NCBI RefSeq assembly: GCF_030811855.1
Contig: NZ_JAUSRN010000001.1
Location: forward strand, 62,001 to 126,000
Source: Variovorax paradoxus
Lineage (GTDB): Bacteria; Pseudomonadota; Gammaproteobacteria; Burkholderiales; Burkholderiaceae_C
Reading direction: 5' to 3'
Length of the DNA stretch: 64,000 nucleotides
A model generated the notes under the pieces. That model had not been told where the DNA came from. It did not search any database and saw nothing but the letters and a program-made list of their open reading frames with translations. Of this stretch, positions 8,336-17,519 are shown piece after piece. The first letter of the stretch is position 1. Every line of letters begins with the position of its first letter. The translations under genes and the position numbers were made by a program.

Positions 8336-9502
8336 TCATTCGCCCAGGCGATAGCCGGCCGCGGCGATGGTGCGCTTGGCGATGTTCAGCTGATGGATCT
8401 GGCTCGTGCCTTCGTAGAGGCGGAACAGCCGCACGTCGCGGTAGAAGCGCTCGATGGGATGGCCGTGGATGAAACCCGTACCGCCCAGCATCTGCACGCA
8501 GCGGTCCGCCACGCGCCCGCACATCTCCGACGCGAAGTACTTGCAGATCGACGCCTGCATGGTCACGTCCTCACCGGCGTCCCGCTGGCGCGCGGTCTGC
8601 AGAATGAGTGCCCGTGCGGCCTGGATTTCAGTCTGGCAGTCGGCGATCAAGGCCTGCACCAGCTGGAAGCTGGCGACCGGCTGGCCGAATTGCCGACGCT
8701 GGCAGGTCCACGCGACGGCTTCGTCCAGCATGCGGATGGCGGGACCCGTGCACAGCGCCGCAAGATGGATGCGCTGCTTGTTGAGCACCTTCATTGCCGT
8801 CTTGAAGCCCATGCCCTCCACGCCGCCGATGATGCTGTCGGCCGGCACGCGGCAGTCGGCCAGATGCACCTCGGACACAGGCGAGCCGGCCTGCCCCATC
8901 TTGCGGTACGGCTCGCCCGTTGCAAGCCCGGGCGTTCCGCGCTCGACCAGGAAAGCCGAGATGCCACGGGCGGACCGATCTTGCGGATCGGTGCGCGCCA
9001 TCACGGTGAACAGCCCCGCGATCGGCGCATTGGTGATGAAGCACTTGGTTCCGTTGAGCACGTAGTGATCGCCGTCGCGCACGGCGCTCGTCGTCAGTGC
9101 GGTCGCGTCCGAACCGGCATCGGGCTCGGTCAGAGCGAACGCGCCGGTCAGGGCACCACTGGCCAGCAACGGCAGGTAGCGGGCCTTCTGCTCGGGAGTG
9201 CCGTCTGCGACCAGGGCCTCGGAGCCAATGCCCGTATTGGTTCCAACGCGCGCCCTGAAAGCGACGGAGGCTTGCGACAGCTCCATCGCAGCCAGCACCA
9301 GTTCTTCGGTCGTCATCCCGCCGCCGTTCCACGCCTGGGGAATGGACCAGCCGAAGAAGCCCCGGCTCGCCAGGTCGTCGACGAGGTCGGCAGGCACTTC
9401 GTCCAGCTGCTCGATCTCCGCCTCGCGCGGAATCAGTTGCTCGCGCACGTAGCGCCGCAGCGCGCCCAGCGTTTCATTGAACGCAGAAGGATCTCGGATC
9501 AT
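8336..9502 (-). CDS. Acyl-CoA dehydrogenase
   Basis: A 388-residue acyl-CoA dehydrogenase of typical length. LTEPDAGSDATAL is the flavin-site signature. RLYEGTSQIHQLNIAKR near the C-terminus contains the Glu of the YEGT motif used as catalytic base in short and medium-chain enzymes. It lies between the SDR gene (84 nt upstream) and the CoA-transferase (35 nt downstream) in one minus-strand operon. It probably oxidises the CoA ester made by that transferase; substrate unknown. Confidence 0.93.
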   Translation of the reverse strand: MIRDPSAFNETLGALRRYVREQLIPREAEIEQLDEVPADLVDDLASRGFFGWSIPQAWNGGGMTTEELVLAAMELSQASVAFRARVGTNTGIGSEALVADGTPEQKARYLPLLASGALTGAFALTEPDAGSDATALTTSAVRDGDHYVLNGTKCFITNAPIAGLFTVMARTDPQDRSARGISAFLVERGTPGLATGEPYRKMGQAGSPVSEVHLADCRVPADSIIGGVEGMGFKTAMKVLNKQRIHLAALCTGPAIRMLDEAVAWTCQRRQFGQPVASFQLVQALIADCQTEIQAARALILQTARQRDAGEDVTMQASICKYFASEMCGRVADRCVQMLGGTGFIHGHPIERFYRDVRLFRLYEGTSQIHQLNIAKRTIAAAGYRLGE

Positions 9503-9586
9503 GTGTTCTCTTCACAATGAAGGCATGGCGTCATGCCCTGTTCTTGATGGGTTCGGCCGGCCTCCCGTGGCAGCCGCGCGGCGGCA

Positions 9587-10345
9587 TCAGTTGGCGGTGT
9601 AGCCGCCGTCGACCGGCAGGATGGTGCCGGTCACGTAGCGCGCCTGCTGCGAAGCCAGGAACACCACAGGCCCTGCGATGTCCTGCGGGTCGCCCACGCG
9701 GCGCAGAAACGTGCGGCGCACCATCCGCGCGTGGCGCTCGGCGTCATCCGCGATGTGGGCGGTCATGGGCGTCATCACCAAGCCGGGTGCCACAGCATTG
9801 ACCCGCACCCCATGAGGCCCGAAATCTCGCGCCAGGAACTTGGTCAGCTGGGCGACGGCGCCCTTCGAGGCGCCATAAGCCATGTGGGCCGAGGTCGCGA
9901 CGAGCGAGGTGATGGATGCCACGTTGACGACGGCGCCGCGTGTGCGGTGCAGGCCTTCGGTGCATGCCACCGTCAGATTGAGCACGCCCTTGACGTTCAC
10001 CGCCATCACGTGGTCGATGTCTTGCGACAGCGCCTCGGCCTCGAACGCGGCACTGCGGCCACCCACACCGGCGTTGTTCACGAGCACGCCCACCGGGCCC
10101 CAAGCCTGCTCCACGTCGGCAACCACGGCGGCGCATTGCGCGGCATCGCGCACGTCCAGCGCATAGGGTCGCACCCGGTTGGTGGGGTAGCCCGTGCGTC
10201 CAGCCGCGTCGCGCGTCCTGTCGGCGTCCAGGTCGGTCACTGCCACGCGGCAGCCGGCCTCGAGCAGGCCGGTTGCAATGGCAAAACCGATTCCCTGGCT
10301 CGCGCCGCTGACCAGGGCCACGGTGTCGTCGAACAGCGGGCTCAT
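9587..10345 (-). CDS. SDR-family NAD(P)-dependent oxidoreductase
   Basis: A 252-residue short-chain dehydrogenase with the full set of motifs: GASQGIG cofactor loop (14-20), NNAG (90-93), Ser144, and Tyr157-x3-Lys161 (YGASK). The C-terminal VTGTILPVDGGYTAN is the classic FabG-like ending. It starts immediately after the stop of the Bug receptor gene (TGAATG, no spacer), so translation is likely coupled. A hydroxyacyl-CoA or alcohol dehydrogenation step in the same pathway as the following acyl-CoA dehydrogenase and CoA-transferase is likely but inferred. Confidence 0.93.
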   Translation of the reverse strand: MSPLFDDTVALVSGASQGIGFAIATGLLEAGCRVAVTDLDADRTRDAAGRTGYPTNRVRPYALDVRDAAQCAAVVADVEQAWGPVGVLVNNAGVGGRSAAFEAEALSQDIDHVMAVNVKGVLNLTVACTEGLHRTRGAVVNVASITSLVATSAHMAYGASKGAVAQLTKFLARDFGPHGVRVNAVAPGLVMTPMTAHIADDAERHARMVRRTFLRRVGDPQDIAGPVVFLASQQARYVTGTILPVDGGYTAN

Positions 10346-11305
10346 TCATTGCCCCTGCTTGGGCAGGTCCAGGCGCTGAAGCAGGGGCACCCAGCGCTGC
10401 GTCTCGGCCTTCACATAGTCGGCCAGCGCTTGCGGCGTGCCGCCACGAGGCTCCATGCCGATCGCTTGCGAACGCGCGATGAAGTCAGGGTCGACCAACA
10501 CCTTGTTGACGGCGCGGTTGAGCTTGTCGACAGTGTCCTTCGGCGTGGCGGCGGGCGCGGAAAGCGCATACCAGAGCAGCGCCTCGATGTCGTAGCCCTG
10601 CTCCTTGAAAGTGGGTGCATCGGGCACCTGCGGGAGGCGCTTGGCGTCCATCACACCCAGTACGCGCATCTTGCCCGCCTTGACGTGCTGCAGCGGGCCG
10701 GTGATGGAGGTGCCCTGGATGTCGATCTGGCTGCCGAGCATGGCCTGCAGGCCGGGAGCATCTCCGTTGAACGGAATGTGCGTCGTGCGGATGCCGGCCA
10801 TGCCCTCGAAGGCCAGGGGCGCCAGGTTGGTCAGGATGGATGCGCCCGGGGAGCCCCGGTTGATCTTGTCCGGATGAGCCTTGGCATAAGCCACCATTTC
10901 CTTGATGTTCTTGTAAGGCAGATCCGAGCGCCCCACGATGATGGTCGGCTGATAGGCGATCTGCGTGACCGGCGTGAAGCTCTTCACGGGGTCGTAGGGC
11001 AGTTTGTCGTACATCACGGTGTTGCTGGCCAGAATGCTCAGCGAGCTCATCAGCAAGGTGGTGCCATCGGGCTTGGAACGGGCCACGCTGTCTGCGGCCA
11101 CGATGCCGCTGGCGCCGGGCCTGTTCTCCACGATGGTCTGGGTGCCATGCTTGGTGAGCTCGGAAGCCAGCAGCCGCGCGTACTGGTCCGTTCCGCCGCC
11201 AGCCGCGAAAGGAACCACGATACGTATGGGTTGCTGAGCCTGCGCCGTAGCGACGGCGAGGCCGAGCCCGAGCAGAAAGCCGCTGAGGCGCTTTCGGATT
11301 TGCAT
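10346..11305 (-). CDS. Bug/TctC-family receptor, first gene of the operon
   Basis: A 319-residue periplasmic receptor with a signal peptide ending in AQAQQPIRIV, followed by VPFAAGGGTDQYARLL and GASGIVAADSVARSKPDG. It is clearly a paralogue of the receptor at 5996-6952; long stretches align, such as PYKNIKEMVAYAK and the HIPFNGDAP region. Here it leads the operon with SDR, acyl-CoA dehydrogenase and CoA-transferase, so it probably binds the carboxylic acid that the operon degrades. No TctAB membrane genes are present. Confidence 0.93.
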   Translation of the reverse strand: MQIRKRLSGFLLGLGLAVATAQAQQPIRIVVPFAAGGGTDQYARLLASELTKHGTQTIVENRPGASGIVAADSVARSKPDGTTLLMSSLSILASNTVMYDKLPYDPVKSFTPVTQIAYQPTIIVGRSDLPYKNIKEMVAYAKAHPDKINRGSPGASILTNLAPLAFEGMAGIRTTHIPFNGDAPGLQAMLGSQIDIQGTSITGPLQHVKAGKMRVLGVMDAKRLPQVPDAPTFKEQGYDIEALLWYALSAPAATPKDTVDKLNRAVNKVLVDPDFIARSQAIGMEPRGGTPQALADYVKAETQRWVPLLQRLDLPKQGQ

Positions 11306-11454
11306 TGCGATGTCTCCTGAATGGACCGCTGAGAATGGTTTTTTCTCAGTTTAGGAGCGTGGGAATCGCGACATGCATCAAGGCATGAAAAGGTGCTTTG
11401 TAGTTTTAGGGGGAATTGCTGCGGACTGCCTGCAGCGGCAACAGCCAGCAGCGG

Positions 11455-12381
11455 CTAAGCCACGCCGCCGACCATGGGCGGAAGACGTCCAACTCCCTCA
11501 AGGAGTTGTTCGATCACATCGCAGGCCTGCCGTTGTCGAAGCAACCGCGCCTCGCGTTGCTCTGGCTCTTCGCCCTCGCCGAGTTCGAATTTGGCGACGG
11601 ATACTGGCCCATCCTTGCGATAGCCCTCGGTCTTCTCGTCCCCCGTGAAGCGACTGCGCAGGATCGCCAGTGCGGCCTGAATCACTGCGCCGTGCTTGCC
11701 TGCCATTTCCTTGCGAAAGGCATTGGCGACGGCAGCGGATCCCTCGGGGGCGTGTTCGATGCAATAGATCAGGTCGTGCGCATCCTTGCGCTCGAAACGC
11801 TGATCGAACGCAAGCGACTTCAGGCACGTGAAACTGTCCAGGTTGGCGTGCTTGATCCTCTCGGTCGCCAGGCCGTTGCCACCCAGCAGTTCGGCCTGAA
11901 TCTCGGTGACCTGATGGAGGTCAAAAACGATGGACGAATGCGGAATGTTCAACGCCGAGATCGTGCCCTCGGTAGGCAGCGGCTGCACCTTGCCGCCGGC
12001 GATCTCAGGGGCATCTGCGAGCAACTCCAACACCATCAGCGCACCGTGTTCGGTGCGAGCTTGCCAACGCCATGAGAGCTTCTTTCCGGCCTCGTTTTCG
12101 GCGCGCTCGAAACCCATCTTCTTGAAGTTGTTCTCCAGCGTGTGATATGCCTCGGTGTCGGCAAGGATCTGCAGGTCGATCACGATGTCGACATCGAGAG
12201 TGCCCGCATGTGCTGGAACCGCGGGCGGTCGGGCGGCGACCAGATACCTCGGGGTCAGTCCGCCGATCAGGTAGACCGAATCCTTCCATGGCCCTAAACC
12301 CCGCAGCAGCGTCACAAGGACGCGTTCGCAATCGAGCGTGTACGGGTCGCTGTAGCCATCGAGCGTTGCGGGTTTGGCCAT
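11455..12381 (-). CDS. AbiEii-type nucleotidyltransferase toxin candidate
   Basis: A 308-residue protein with a nucleotidyltransferase signature: VYLIGGLTPRYLV (Gly-Gly at 40-41) followed by LDVDIVIDL (Asp-Val-Asp at 63-65). That arrangement matches the MNT-fold toxin half of type IV AbiE systems, which block growth by modifying RNA such as tRNA ends. Its start ATG overlaps by one base the TGA of the upstream AbiEi-like gene, so the two are translationally coupled. The residue pattern fits nucleotidyl transfer, but the target is unknown for this subfamily. Confidence 0.8.
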   Translation of the reverse strand: MAKPATLDGYSDPYTLDCERVLVTLLRGLGPWKDSVYLIGGLTPRYLVAARPPAVPAHAGTLDVDIVIDLQILADTEAYHTLENNFKKMGFERAENEAGKKLSWRWQARTEHGALMVLELLADAPEIAGGKVQPLPTEGTISALNIPHSSIVFDLHQVTEIQAELLGGNGLATERIKHANLDSFTCLKSLAFDQRFERKDAHDLIYCIEHAPEGSAAVANAFRKEMAGKHGAVIQAALAILRSRFTGDEKTEGYRKDGPVSVAKFELGEGEEPEQREARLLRQRQACDVIEQLLEGVGRLPPMVGGVA

Positions 12382-13478
12382 CAGAAACCGATCCTTTCCT
12401 TGCGGAGGTGCTCTGCCATTTCCTTGGAGCGGCCTCCGCCGCCCAGCAGGTCGAGATAAACCTGCACCGGACTGGCCAGCCAGATGCCTCGCACGCGTTC
12501 TCGGAAGAGCAAGTCGCCGGGCGACCTCGCTTCGACAATGGCCAGGTTTGCGCCCTCGTCGACCATACGTGCGCCCAGATCCTCGATGGCAGCCTCGGCA
12601 TTGGAGCCGCTCAGCAGCCGGGCGCGCACCTGGGAAACGCTGGAGAGGAACGGAGAATAACGTTGTGCCGCAGCTTCGTGACTGATCGCATATCCTGCAT
12701 CGTGGGTCTCGAAAACCTCGCCGACCCGCTCCAGCAACGTGTCTGCTTTCGTGGCTGGCACGTAGTAGCGGCGAACTTTCGGGGGCCGGATCGATGCGAG
12801 TTGCTTCGCCCATGCATCCAGCAAAGCTGCGGGCTCGCGAAGCTGCCGTTCCTTGCTCGGCCCTTGCCCGCGCGACACCACCCAGTCGAAACGCTCAAGC
12901 TCTGTCAGTACCTGCGAGGCGGTGGCCGGTGACACCATCGCCCGCTGGGACAATTCCTTCACGCTGAACCAGTCCCGATGTTGGATCAGCACAGCGTGAA
13001 GCACTTGCGCGCGCCGTCCGGAAAACAGGGATCGAACCGACCTTGCGAGGCTCGGGGGTGGGGGCTTGTCGATGTAAAAGTAGGCTCCCGGCGCAGGCAG
13101 ATACATGCTGCCGCCGCTGTCGTAGTACCCGACATGCTCATTTCTGAGCAGTTCCTTGGCGCCGGGGGAAATGGACTCGGCGACCAGCAGTGACAGCGGT
13201 TCCTCACCCTGCCCCCTGCGCCGGCCCTGGTCGGCCTCCCGAAACCGCCAGATCACCTCCCGAACGTCTCGCGGATAAACAGCCTTCTTGGCCTCAGTCA
13301 GCAGGACGAAGGACTTGCCGGCGACCTGCAGGTCGATCTGCGCGTCATGGCCGCGATCGACGATCGACCCGATAGCCTCGAAATGATGCAGGTCGGCATG
13401 CACGTCCGGCAGTTCGCGCAGGGCGTTGAGGAATTGCGTGATCAGCCGCCTGTCGGTCAAGGAAGACTCGAGCATCAT
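12381..13478 (-). CDS. AbiEi-type antitoxin/autoregulator
   Basis: A 365-residue protein. Residues about 20-130 look like a nuclease-fold-like N-terminal region (DAQIDLQVAGKSFVLLTEAKK), then SGGSMYLPAPGAYFYIDKP, typical of the Pfam AbiEi_2 family. A winged helix follows (WFSVKELSQRAMVSPATASQVLTELERF). ATG 13478 is preferred: the open frame reaches a TTG at 13508, but that codon lies in an operator. It precedes and overlaps the toxin-like gene. Family antitoxins repress their own promoter, which fits the flanking palindromes. Confidence 0.8.
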   Translation of the reverse strand: MMLESSLTDRRLITQFLNALRELPDVHADLHHFEAIGSIVDRGHDAQIDLQVAGKSFVLLTEAKKAVYPRDVREVIWRFREADQGRRRGQGEEPLSLLVAESISPGAKELLRNEHVGYYDSGGSMYLPAPGAYFYIDKPPPPSLARSVRSLFSGRRAQVLHAVLIQHRDWFSVKELSQRAMVSPATASQVLTELERFDWVVSRGQGPSKERQLREPAALLDAWAKQLASIRPPKVRRYYVPATKADTLLERVGEVFETHDAGYAISHEAAAQRYSPFLSSVSQVRARLLSGSNAEAAIEDLGARMVDEGANLAIVEARSPGDLLFRERVRGIWLASPVQVYLDLLGGGGRSKEMAEHLRKERIGF

Positions 13479-13493
13479 CGAATGTAGAGCTAG

Positions 13494-13509
13494 TTTACTG
13501 CGCAGCAAA
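13494..13509. promoter_or_regulatory. Proximal AbiEi operator candidate
   Basis: TTTACTGCGCAGCAAA is an inverted repeat (one mismatched pair) and shares 13 of 16 bases with the core of the perfect palindrome at 13544-13567. It lies at the predicted transcription start of the AbiE operon, a position where a bound repressor would block initiation. Confidence 0.65.
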
Positions 13510-13516
13510 TAACTGT

Positions 13517-13545
13517 GTTTTATTGAATATTCAAGCTCATGTCAA
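13517..13545 (-). promoter_or_regulatory. Sigma-70 promoter of the AbiE operon
   Basis: On the minus strand a consensus -35 TTGACA (13545-13540) is separated by exactly 17 nt from TAAAAC (13522-13517). Transcription would start near 13510, leaving about 32 nt of leader before ATG 13478. The -35 shares its first two bases with the perfect palindrome, and the start point falls in the second operator. Confidence 0.65.
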
Positions 13546-13567
13546 TATTTACTGTACAGTAAATATT
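13544..13567. promoter_or_regulatory. Perfect 24-bp palindrome, distal AbiEi operator candidate
   Basis: AATATTTACTGT followed directly by its exact reverse complement. The core TTTACTG/CAGTAAA is repeated at 13494-13509. It overlaps the -35 box of the AbiE promoter, so the AbiEi winged-helix protein is the obvious candidate binder. Confidence 0.75.
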
Positions 13568-13663
13568 TCGAAGATCTCCAGGTCGGGACACAAACTGTCG
13601 TGAAGGTGAGTTTTGTCTCTGGTATTCGTGAGTCTCGGAAGCATCAGCCAACGAGGAGGGCAT

Positions 13664-14980
13664 TCACAGCTTTTTGAAGGCGGTCTCGCGCATCGCAAGC
13701 ACCGTGACGATGCCCGAAATGGCGAAGCCGATAACTAAGAAAGTCGGAGCGATACCCAGGCCCGTGACGCCCACGAGCCATGTGGCGATGAATGGGGCAA
13801 ATCCTCCGGCGATGGCGGTCGACAGGCTGTAGATCGATGACATCCACCCGCTCCTGAGTTCAGTCGGAAAAATCTCGATCAGCGTGGCGGTGCCAGGCCC
13901 GCAGAATAGCGACAGCATCACTGCCAGAGCCACTTCGACGATGAGCGCTTCGGCAAAGCCGCCACCGGCCAAGAGAAACGAGAATAGGAAGTAGGTGAAC
14001 ACCGCGAACACCGCGCAGCCTGCCAGCAACACTGGACGGCGGCCCACACGGTCCGAGATCGCCCCCATGATCGGCGTGGCTGCGACCAACGCGACGAGCC
14101 CCAGACTGCTGATCCAGAATGTCTCCGAGGCAGGAATCTTCACATGTTTCTGCAAGAAAACTGGCATGAAACTCATCACGATAAAAAAGAGCAAGGACCA
14201 GGTCGACGCTAGGCTGAAAGTCACAATCGAGTTTTTCAGCTTGTTCGAATGGCGGGCCACTGGGGCGCGCATCTGACCCGAGGTACGCTCAGCCTTGAGC
14301 TTTTCGAAGGCAGGGGTTTCTCCGATTCGCCGGCGAATCACCACCGCGATCGGCCCGATGACCGCCGCGAACAAGAACGGCACACGCCATCCCCAGTTGT
14401 TGAAGGCTTCCTGGTTCAGCGTCGAACTGAGTATGGCTACCGTGATCGAGCCGAACAGGAGGCCGAGTGCGCCAGAAACCTGATGCAGGCTGCCGAAGAA
14501 TCCACGTTTCGAATCGGGTGCCCATTCAACCATGTACATAGCCGCCGCGGCCCATTCACCGCCGAGCGAGAAGCCCTGGATCAGCCGCAGAGTGACCAGG
14601 AAGATTGGAGCCCACAGTCCAATACTGTCGTATGTGGGAAGGCAACCGATGGCAAACGTGCTTAAGGCCATCATCCACATGGTCGAGACCAGAAGCGAGC
14701 GTCGCCCGAGACGATTGCCCAATTGCCCGAGCACAATGCCGCCAAGCGGTCGCGCTACAAAGCCTACGCCGAAGGTCGCGAAGGAAAGCAGCAACGACGT
14801 GCTATCAGAGGCGAAATGGAAAAAATTCTTCGAGAAGACAACGGCCAGATAGCTGTACGTTGCGAATTCGAACCATTCCAGAAAATGGCCGATTCCGCTC
14901 GCTAACATCGCCTTGTAACCCATGCCAGTAGTCGAGCTGTGCGGGGATGCTTCCCCTTGAAGGTTCATCGCTTGGTCCAT
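13664..14980 (-). CDS. MHS-family MFS transporter
   Basis: A 438-residue inner-membrane carrier with about twelve hydrophobic segments. GSIGHFLEWFEFATYSYLAVVFSKNFF near the N-terminus, the LGNRLGRRSLL loop and SLGGEWAAAAMYMVEWAP are signatures of the metabolite:H+ symporter group, whose members take up organic acids, betaines or amino-acid derivatives. It stands alone on the minus strand, 209 nt downstream of the crotonase/CoA-transferase pair in the same orientation. It may feed substrate to that pair; the substrate is not evident. Confidence 0.92.
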   Translation of the reverse strand: MDQAMNLQGEASPHSSTTGMGYKAMLASGIGHFLEWFEFATYSYLAVVFSKNFFHFASDSTSLLLSFATFGVGFVARPLGGIVLGQLGNRLGRRSLLVSTMWMMALSTFAIGCLPTYDSIGLWAPIFLVTLRLIQGFSLGGEWAAAAMYMVEWAPDSKRGFFGSLHQVSGALGLLFGSITVAILSSTLNQEAFNNWGWRVPFLFAAVIGPIAVVIRRRIGETPAFEKLKAERTSGQMRAPVARHSNKLKNSIVTFSLASTWSLLFFIVMSFMPVFLQKHVKIPASETFWISSLGLVALVAATPIMGAISDRVGRRPVLLAGCAVFAVFTYFLFSFLLAGGGFAEALIVEVALAVMLSLFCGPGTATLIEIFPTELRSGWMSSIYSLSTAIAGGFAPFIATWLVGVTGLGIAPTFLVIGFAISGIVTVLAMRETAFKKL

Positions 14981-15189
14981 ATAAACTCCTGTCTGATAGA
15001 CAGCGGCTACGTGGTACGTACCGCCGAGCTTGGCCGCCCTGCCAGGCCACTAGGTCGACCCGATAAGGTCATTGAATTTCTTGACACGATGGATGAATGA
15101 GACCGCGTTGAAGCGGATGGCCGCTGCAAGAAGTCAGCGGTCAATCTGACCATCTCGAATGAGCGACGTTGGGAACAGCGATCGCCTCG

Positions 15190-15924
15190 TTACCCCCGCT
15201 GTGCCCGTGCAAGTTCCTGCATAGCGGCCCCGGCTTGGAGTGCTTCGAGAAAGCCGGCTTCTGTCACTGTCGCGAAACGCGATTTCATGAGGGAGAACGC
15301 CGCCTGCGGCTTCTTGGCCAACATCAGCGCGGCTGATGAGCTTCTTGAGAGCAGTTCGTCACGCGAAACCGTCGCGTCGACCAAGCCGATCTGCCCGCAG
15401 TGCTCGGCGGACAAGCGTGCGCCGCTCAAGACGATTTGATGCGCAATGGCTTGAGGCATAAAAAGTCCAAGCAACCACGGCGCCAAGGCGCTCACCAAGC
15501 CCCTGTCAATCTCGGGAAAACCGAGTTCGAACTCTGGCGAAGCCAAGCGCGAATCTGAGAACAGCGCGAGGGCCGCCCCGCCGCCTAGGGTTAGTCCATT
15601 GAGTGCCGAGACCAAGGGCTTCGGGAAAGCACGAATAACGCGATAAAGACTGCCGATCTCGAGCATCACGGCATTTGCTTCAGCCGGCGAGAGAGTCAAC
15701 AGTTCTTTAACATCGTGTCCGGCACAGAACGCCCTGCCGTTGGCAGCCAGCACAAGCGCGGAGACTTCGTCATCGTGCCCCGCTTGATCGAATACTTGGC
15801 GCAAATCCTCCCGCATGGTTCGGTTGATCGCGTTGAGTTGATCCGGGCGATTCAGATGCACGACGAGCACACTGTCATGCCGATGCAGTGTGATCGTGGA
15901 GCATTGGCGCGATGAGCAGTTCAT
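15190..15924 (-). CDS. Enoyl-CoA hydratase/isomerase-family protein
   Basis: A 244-residue crotonase. HLNRPDQLNAINRTM and GRAFCAGHDVKELL form the CoA and oxyanion-hole region, and FPEIDRG retains the second acidic position. The usual first catalytic Glu (GGGxELA) is replaced by Ala: the sequence reads LGGGAALALFSD. Hydration by the standard two-Glu mechanism is therefore doubtful; isomerase, hydrolase or retro-aldol activity is possible. The start codon overlaps the upstream CoA-transferase stop (ATGA), so both are translated as a unit. Confidence 0.88.
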   Translation of the reverse strand: MNCSSRQCSTITLHRHDSVLVVHLNRPDQLNAINRTMREDLRQVFDQAGHDDEVSALVLAANGRAFCAGHDVKELLTLSPAEANAVMLEIGSLYRVIRAFPKPLVSALNGLTLGGGAALALFSDSRLASPEFELGFPEIDRGLVSALAPWLLGLFMPQAIAHQIVLSGARLSAEHCGQIGLVDATVSRDELLSRSSSAALMLAKKPQAAFSLMKSRFATVTEAGFLEALQAGAAMQELARAQRG

Positions 15925-17132
15925 ATGATCTTCTTTGCGCGCAAGTCCGCCAGCGCCGCGTTACTCAAGCCAAGCAGGCTTCGCAGCACATCGTCAGTCG
16001 CTTCGCCTAGCGACGGACCCGATGTGACGACACGCCCAGGTGTTCGCGACAGTTTGGGCACAGGTGCTTGCATCGTGACCGTGCCGCCGGCGCCGTCCGG
16101 ACGTGTCACGAAGTTTTCACGGGCCGCTACCTGGGGGTGACTTGCGACTTCTGCTACGTCTAGAATCGGCGCGCATGGAACATCGCTCTCCTGGAGCAGG
16201 CGAATTACGGTGTCCCGATCATGCGAACGAACCCAGGTGCGCACGATGTTCTCTATCTCGTCCCTGTGCTTGACGCGCAGCGCGTTGGTGGTGAATTTGG
16301 AGTTGCTGTCCGCCAGATGCGGTGCGCTCATCGCGGTGGAAAGACGCGCGAACATCTTGTCGTCCGGTACGCCAATGGTGACGAAGCGGCCGTCAGCGCA
16401 TTCATAGTTCGCAGTTGGCGCCACGGTGGCCACTTGCGATCCGAAACGTTGACGCACGAACCCGGTGCGGTTGAATACGGCAAATGCTTCGTCCATCGTC
16501 TTGAGCATTGGCTCATAGAGCGCCAAGTCCACGACCTGGCCAAGCCCGGAGCGCTCCCGCTCGAACAGCGCCAGCATCAGCCCTAGTGCACCATAGACCC
16601 CCGCGACGTAATCTGCGAGCGAGGTAGGCCCCGGGTTGGCCGGCGGGCGGTCCACTTCACCGCTAATGGACAGGACGCCACTGAATGCATGCGCAATGCG
16701 TGCGAGCCCGATGTGTTCTCTCAGGGGGCCATTCTGGCCAAACGCCGACAGACGCAGCATCACCAGGCGCCGGTTGGCCGCGTGCAGCGTTTCCCAATCC
16801 AAACCCCAGCGCTCGAAGGTGCCGGGGCGGAAGTTCTCGACCACTACATCTGCTCGCTTTGCAAGGTCAATGAACAGATCGCGGCCTTCGGGCTTGCTCA
16901 GATCCAGAGTGACGGAGCGTTTGTTGCGATTCTCATTGAGCCACTGCATAGAAGCGTCTGGGGACGTTCCTTTGGTTCCGAATCGCCGAAGCGGATCTCC
17001 GCGCGGATGTTCGATCTTGATGACTTGCGCGCCGAACTCCGCGAGAACGGATGCACTCAGCGGCGCCGCGATATACGTCGCCGCATCCAGAACGACCACC
17101 CCACTTAAAACAGATTCTTCAGACATTGACAT
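15921..17132 (-). CDS. CaiB/BaiF family III CoA-transferase
   Basis: About 403 residues. VVLDAATYIAAPLSASVLAEFG and AQVIKIEHPRGDPLRRFG are the family N-terminal signatures, and SLADYVAGVYGALG supplies the predicted catalytic Asp. Two in-frame ATGs (17132 and 17126) are possible and neither has a strong ribosome-binding site; the frame also runs 17 codons further upstream without family similarity. It overlaps the downstream crotonase gene by 4 nt. The pair probably activates and converts one organic acid. Only distant similarity to the CoA-transferase at 7.1 kb is visible. Confidence 0.92.
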   Translation of the reverse strand: MSMSEESVLSGVVVLDAATYIAAPLSASVLAEFGAQVIKIEHPRGDPLRRFGTKGTSPDASMQWLNENRNKRSVTLDLSKPEGRDLFIDLAKRADVVVENFRPGTFERWGLDWETLHAANRRLVMLRLSAFGQNGPLREHIGLARIAHAFSGVLSISGEVDRPPANPGPTSLADYVAGVYGALGLMLALFERERSGLGQVVDLALYEPMLKTMDEAFAVFNRTGFVRQRFGSQVATVAPTANYECADGRFVTIGVPDDKMFARLSTAMSAPHLADSNSKFTTNALRVKHRDEIENIVRTWVRSHDRDTVIRLLQESDVPCAPILDVAEVASHPQVAARENFVTRPDGAGGTVTMQAPVPKLSRTPGRVVTSGPSLGEATDDVLRSLLGLSNAALADLRAKKII

Positions 17133-17210
17133 GTGCCGATCCAAGTAAAAGAAAACTGGCCTGCGGCGCCGTATTGGGTACAAGCCGCCGAACCGAAATT
17201 TGGCCGGCGC

Positions 17211-17519
17211 TCAGGCCTGCTCGGCCACTGCTGCGTCATAGGCCAGAGAAGCGGCCGCCAGATCCTCTAGCGCCGTGCCCACGGCCTTGTAAATGGTGAT
17301 GTCGTCTGCGCTGGTTCGGTAGAAGTGGCGACCGCGGCACCAATCTTCCAAGGTCGCTACCAGGTGGTGCTTGTCCCACGCGCCGCTGGCGATCGGGGCC
17401 AGGATGTCGCGGGACTTCAGTACCCGTCGAAAACACTCGTCATCACTCTCGCGCATGGCGGTCGTGAAGCCGCCGATCAGATTTGCGTGCGTTCGCGGCT
17501 GTAGCCACGCGCCGTGGCT
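17211..17519 (-). pseudogene. C-terminal remnant of ornithine cyclodeaminase/mu-crystallin family
   Basis: Directly after the stop codon of the NTF2-like gene and in the same frame, the minus strand reads AWLQPRTHANLIGGFTTAMRE, continuing to ITIYKAVGTALEDLAAASLAY and a stop at 17211. These are the conserved C-terminal motifs of ornithine cyclodeaminase/mu-crystallin proteins, which include ketimine and pyrroline-2-carboxylate reductases. Only about the last 100 of roughly 320 residues remain, and there is no start signal. A deletion that fused this tail to the NTF2-like gene is the simplest explanation. Confidence 0.82.
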
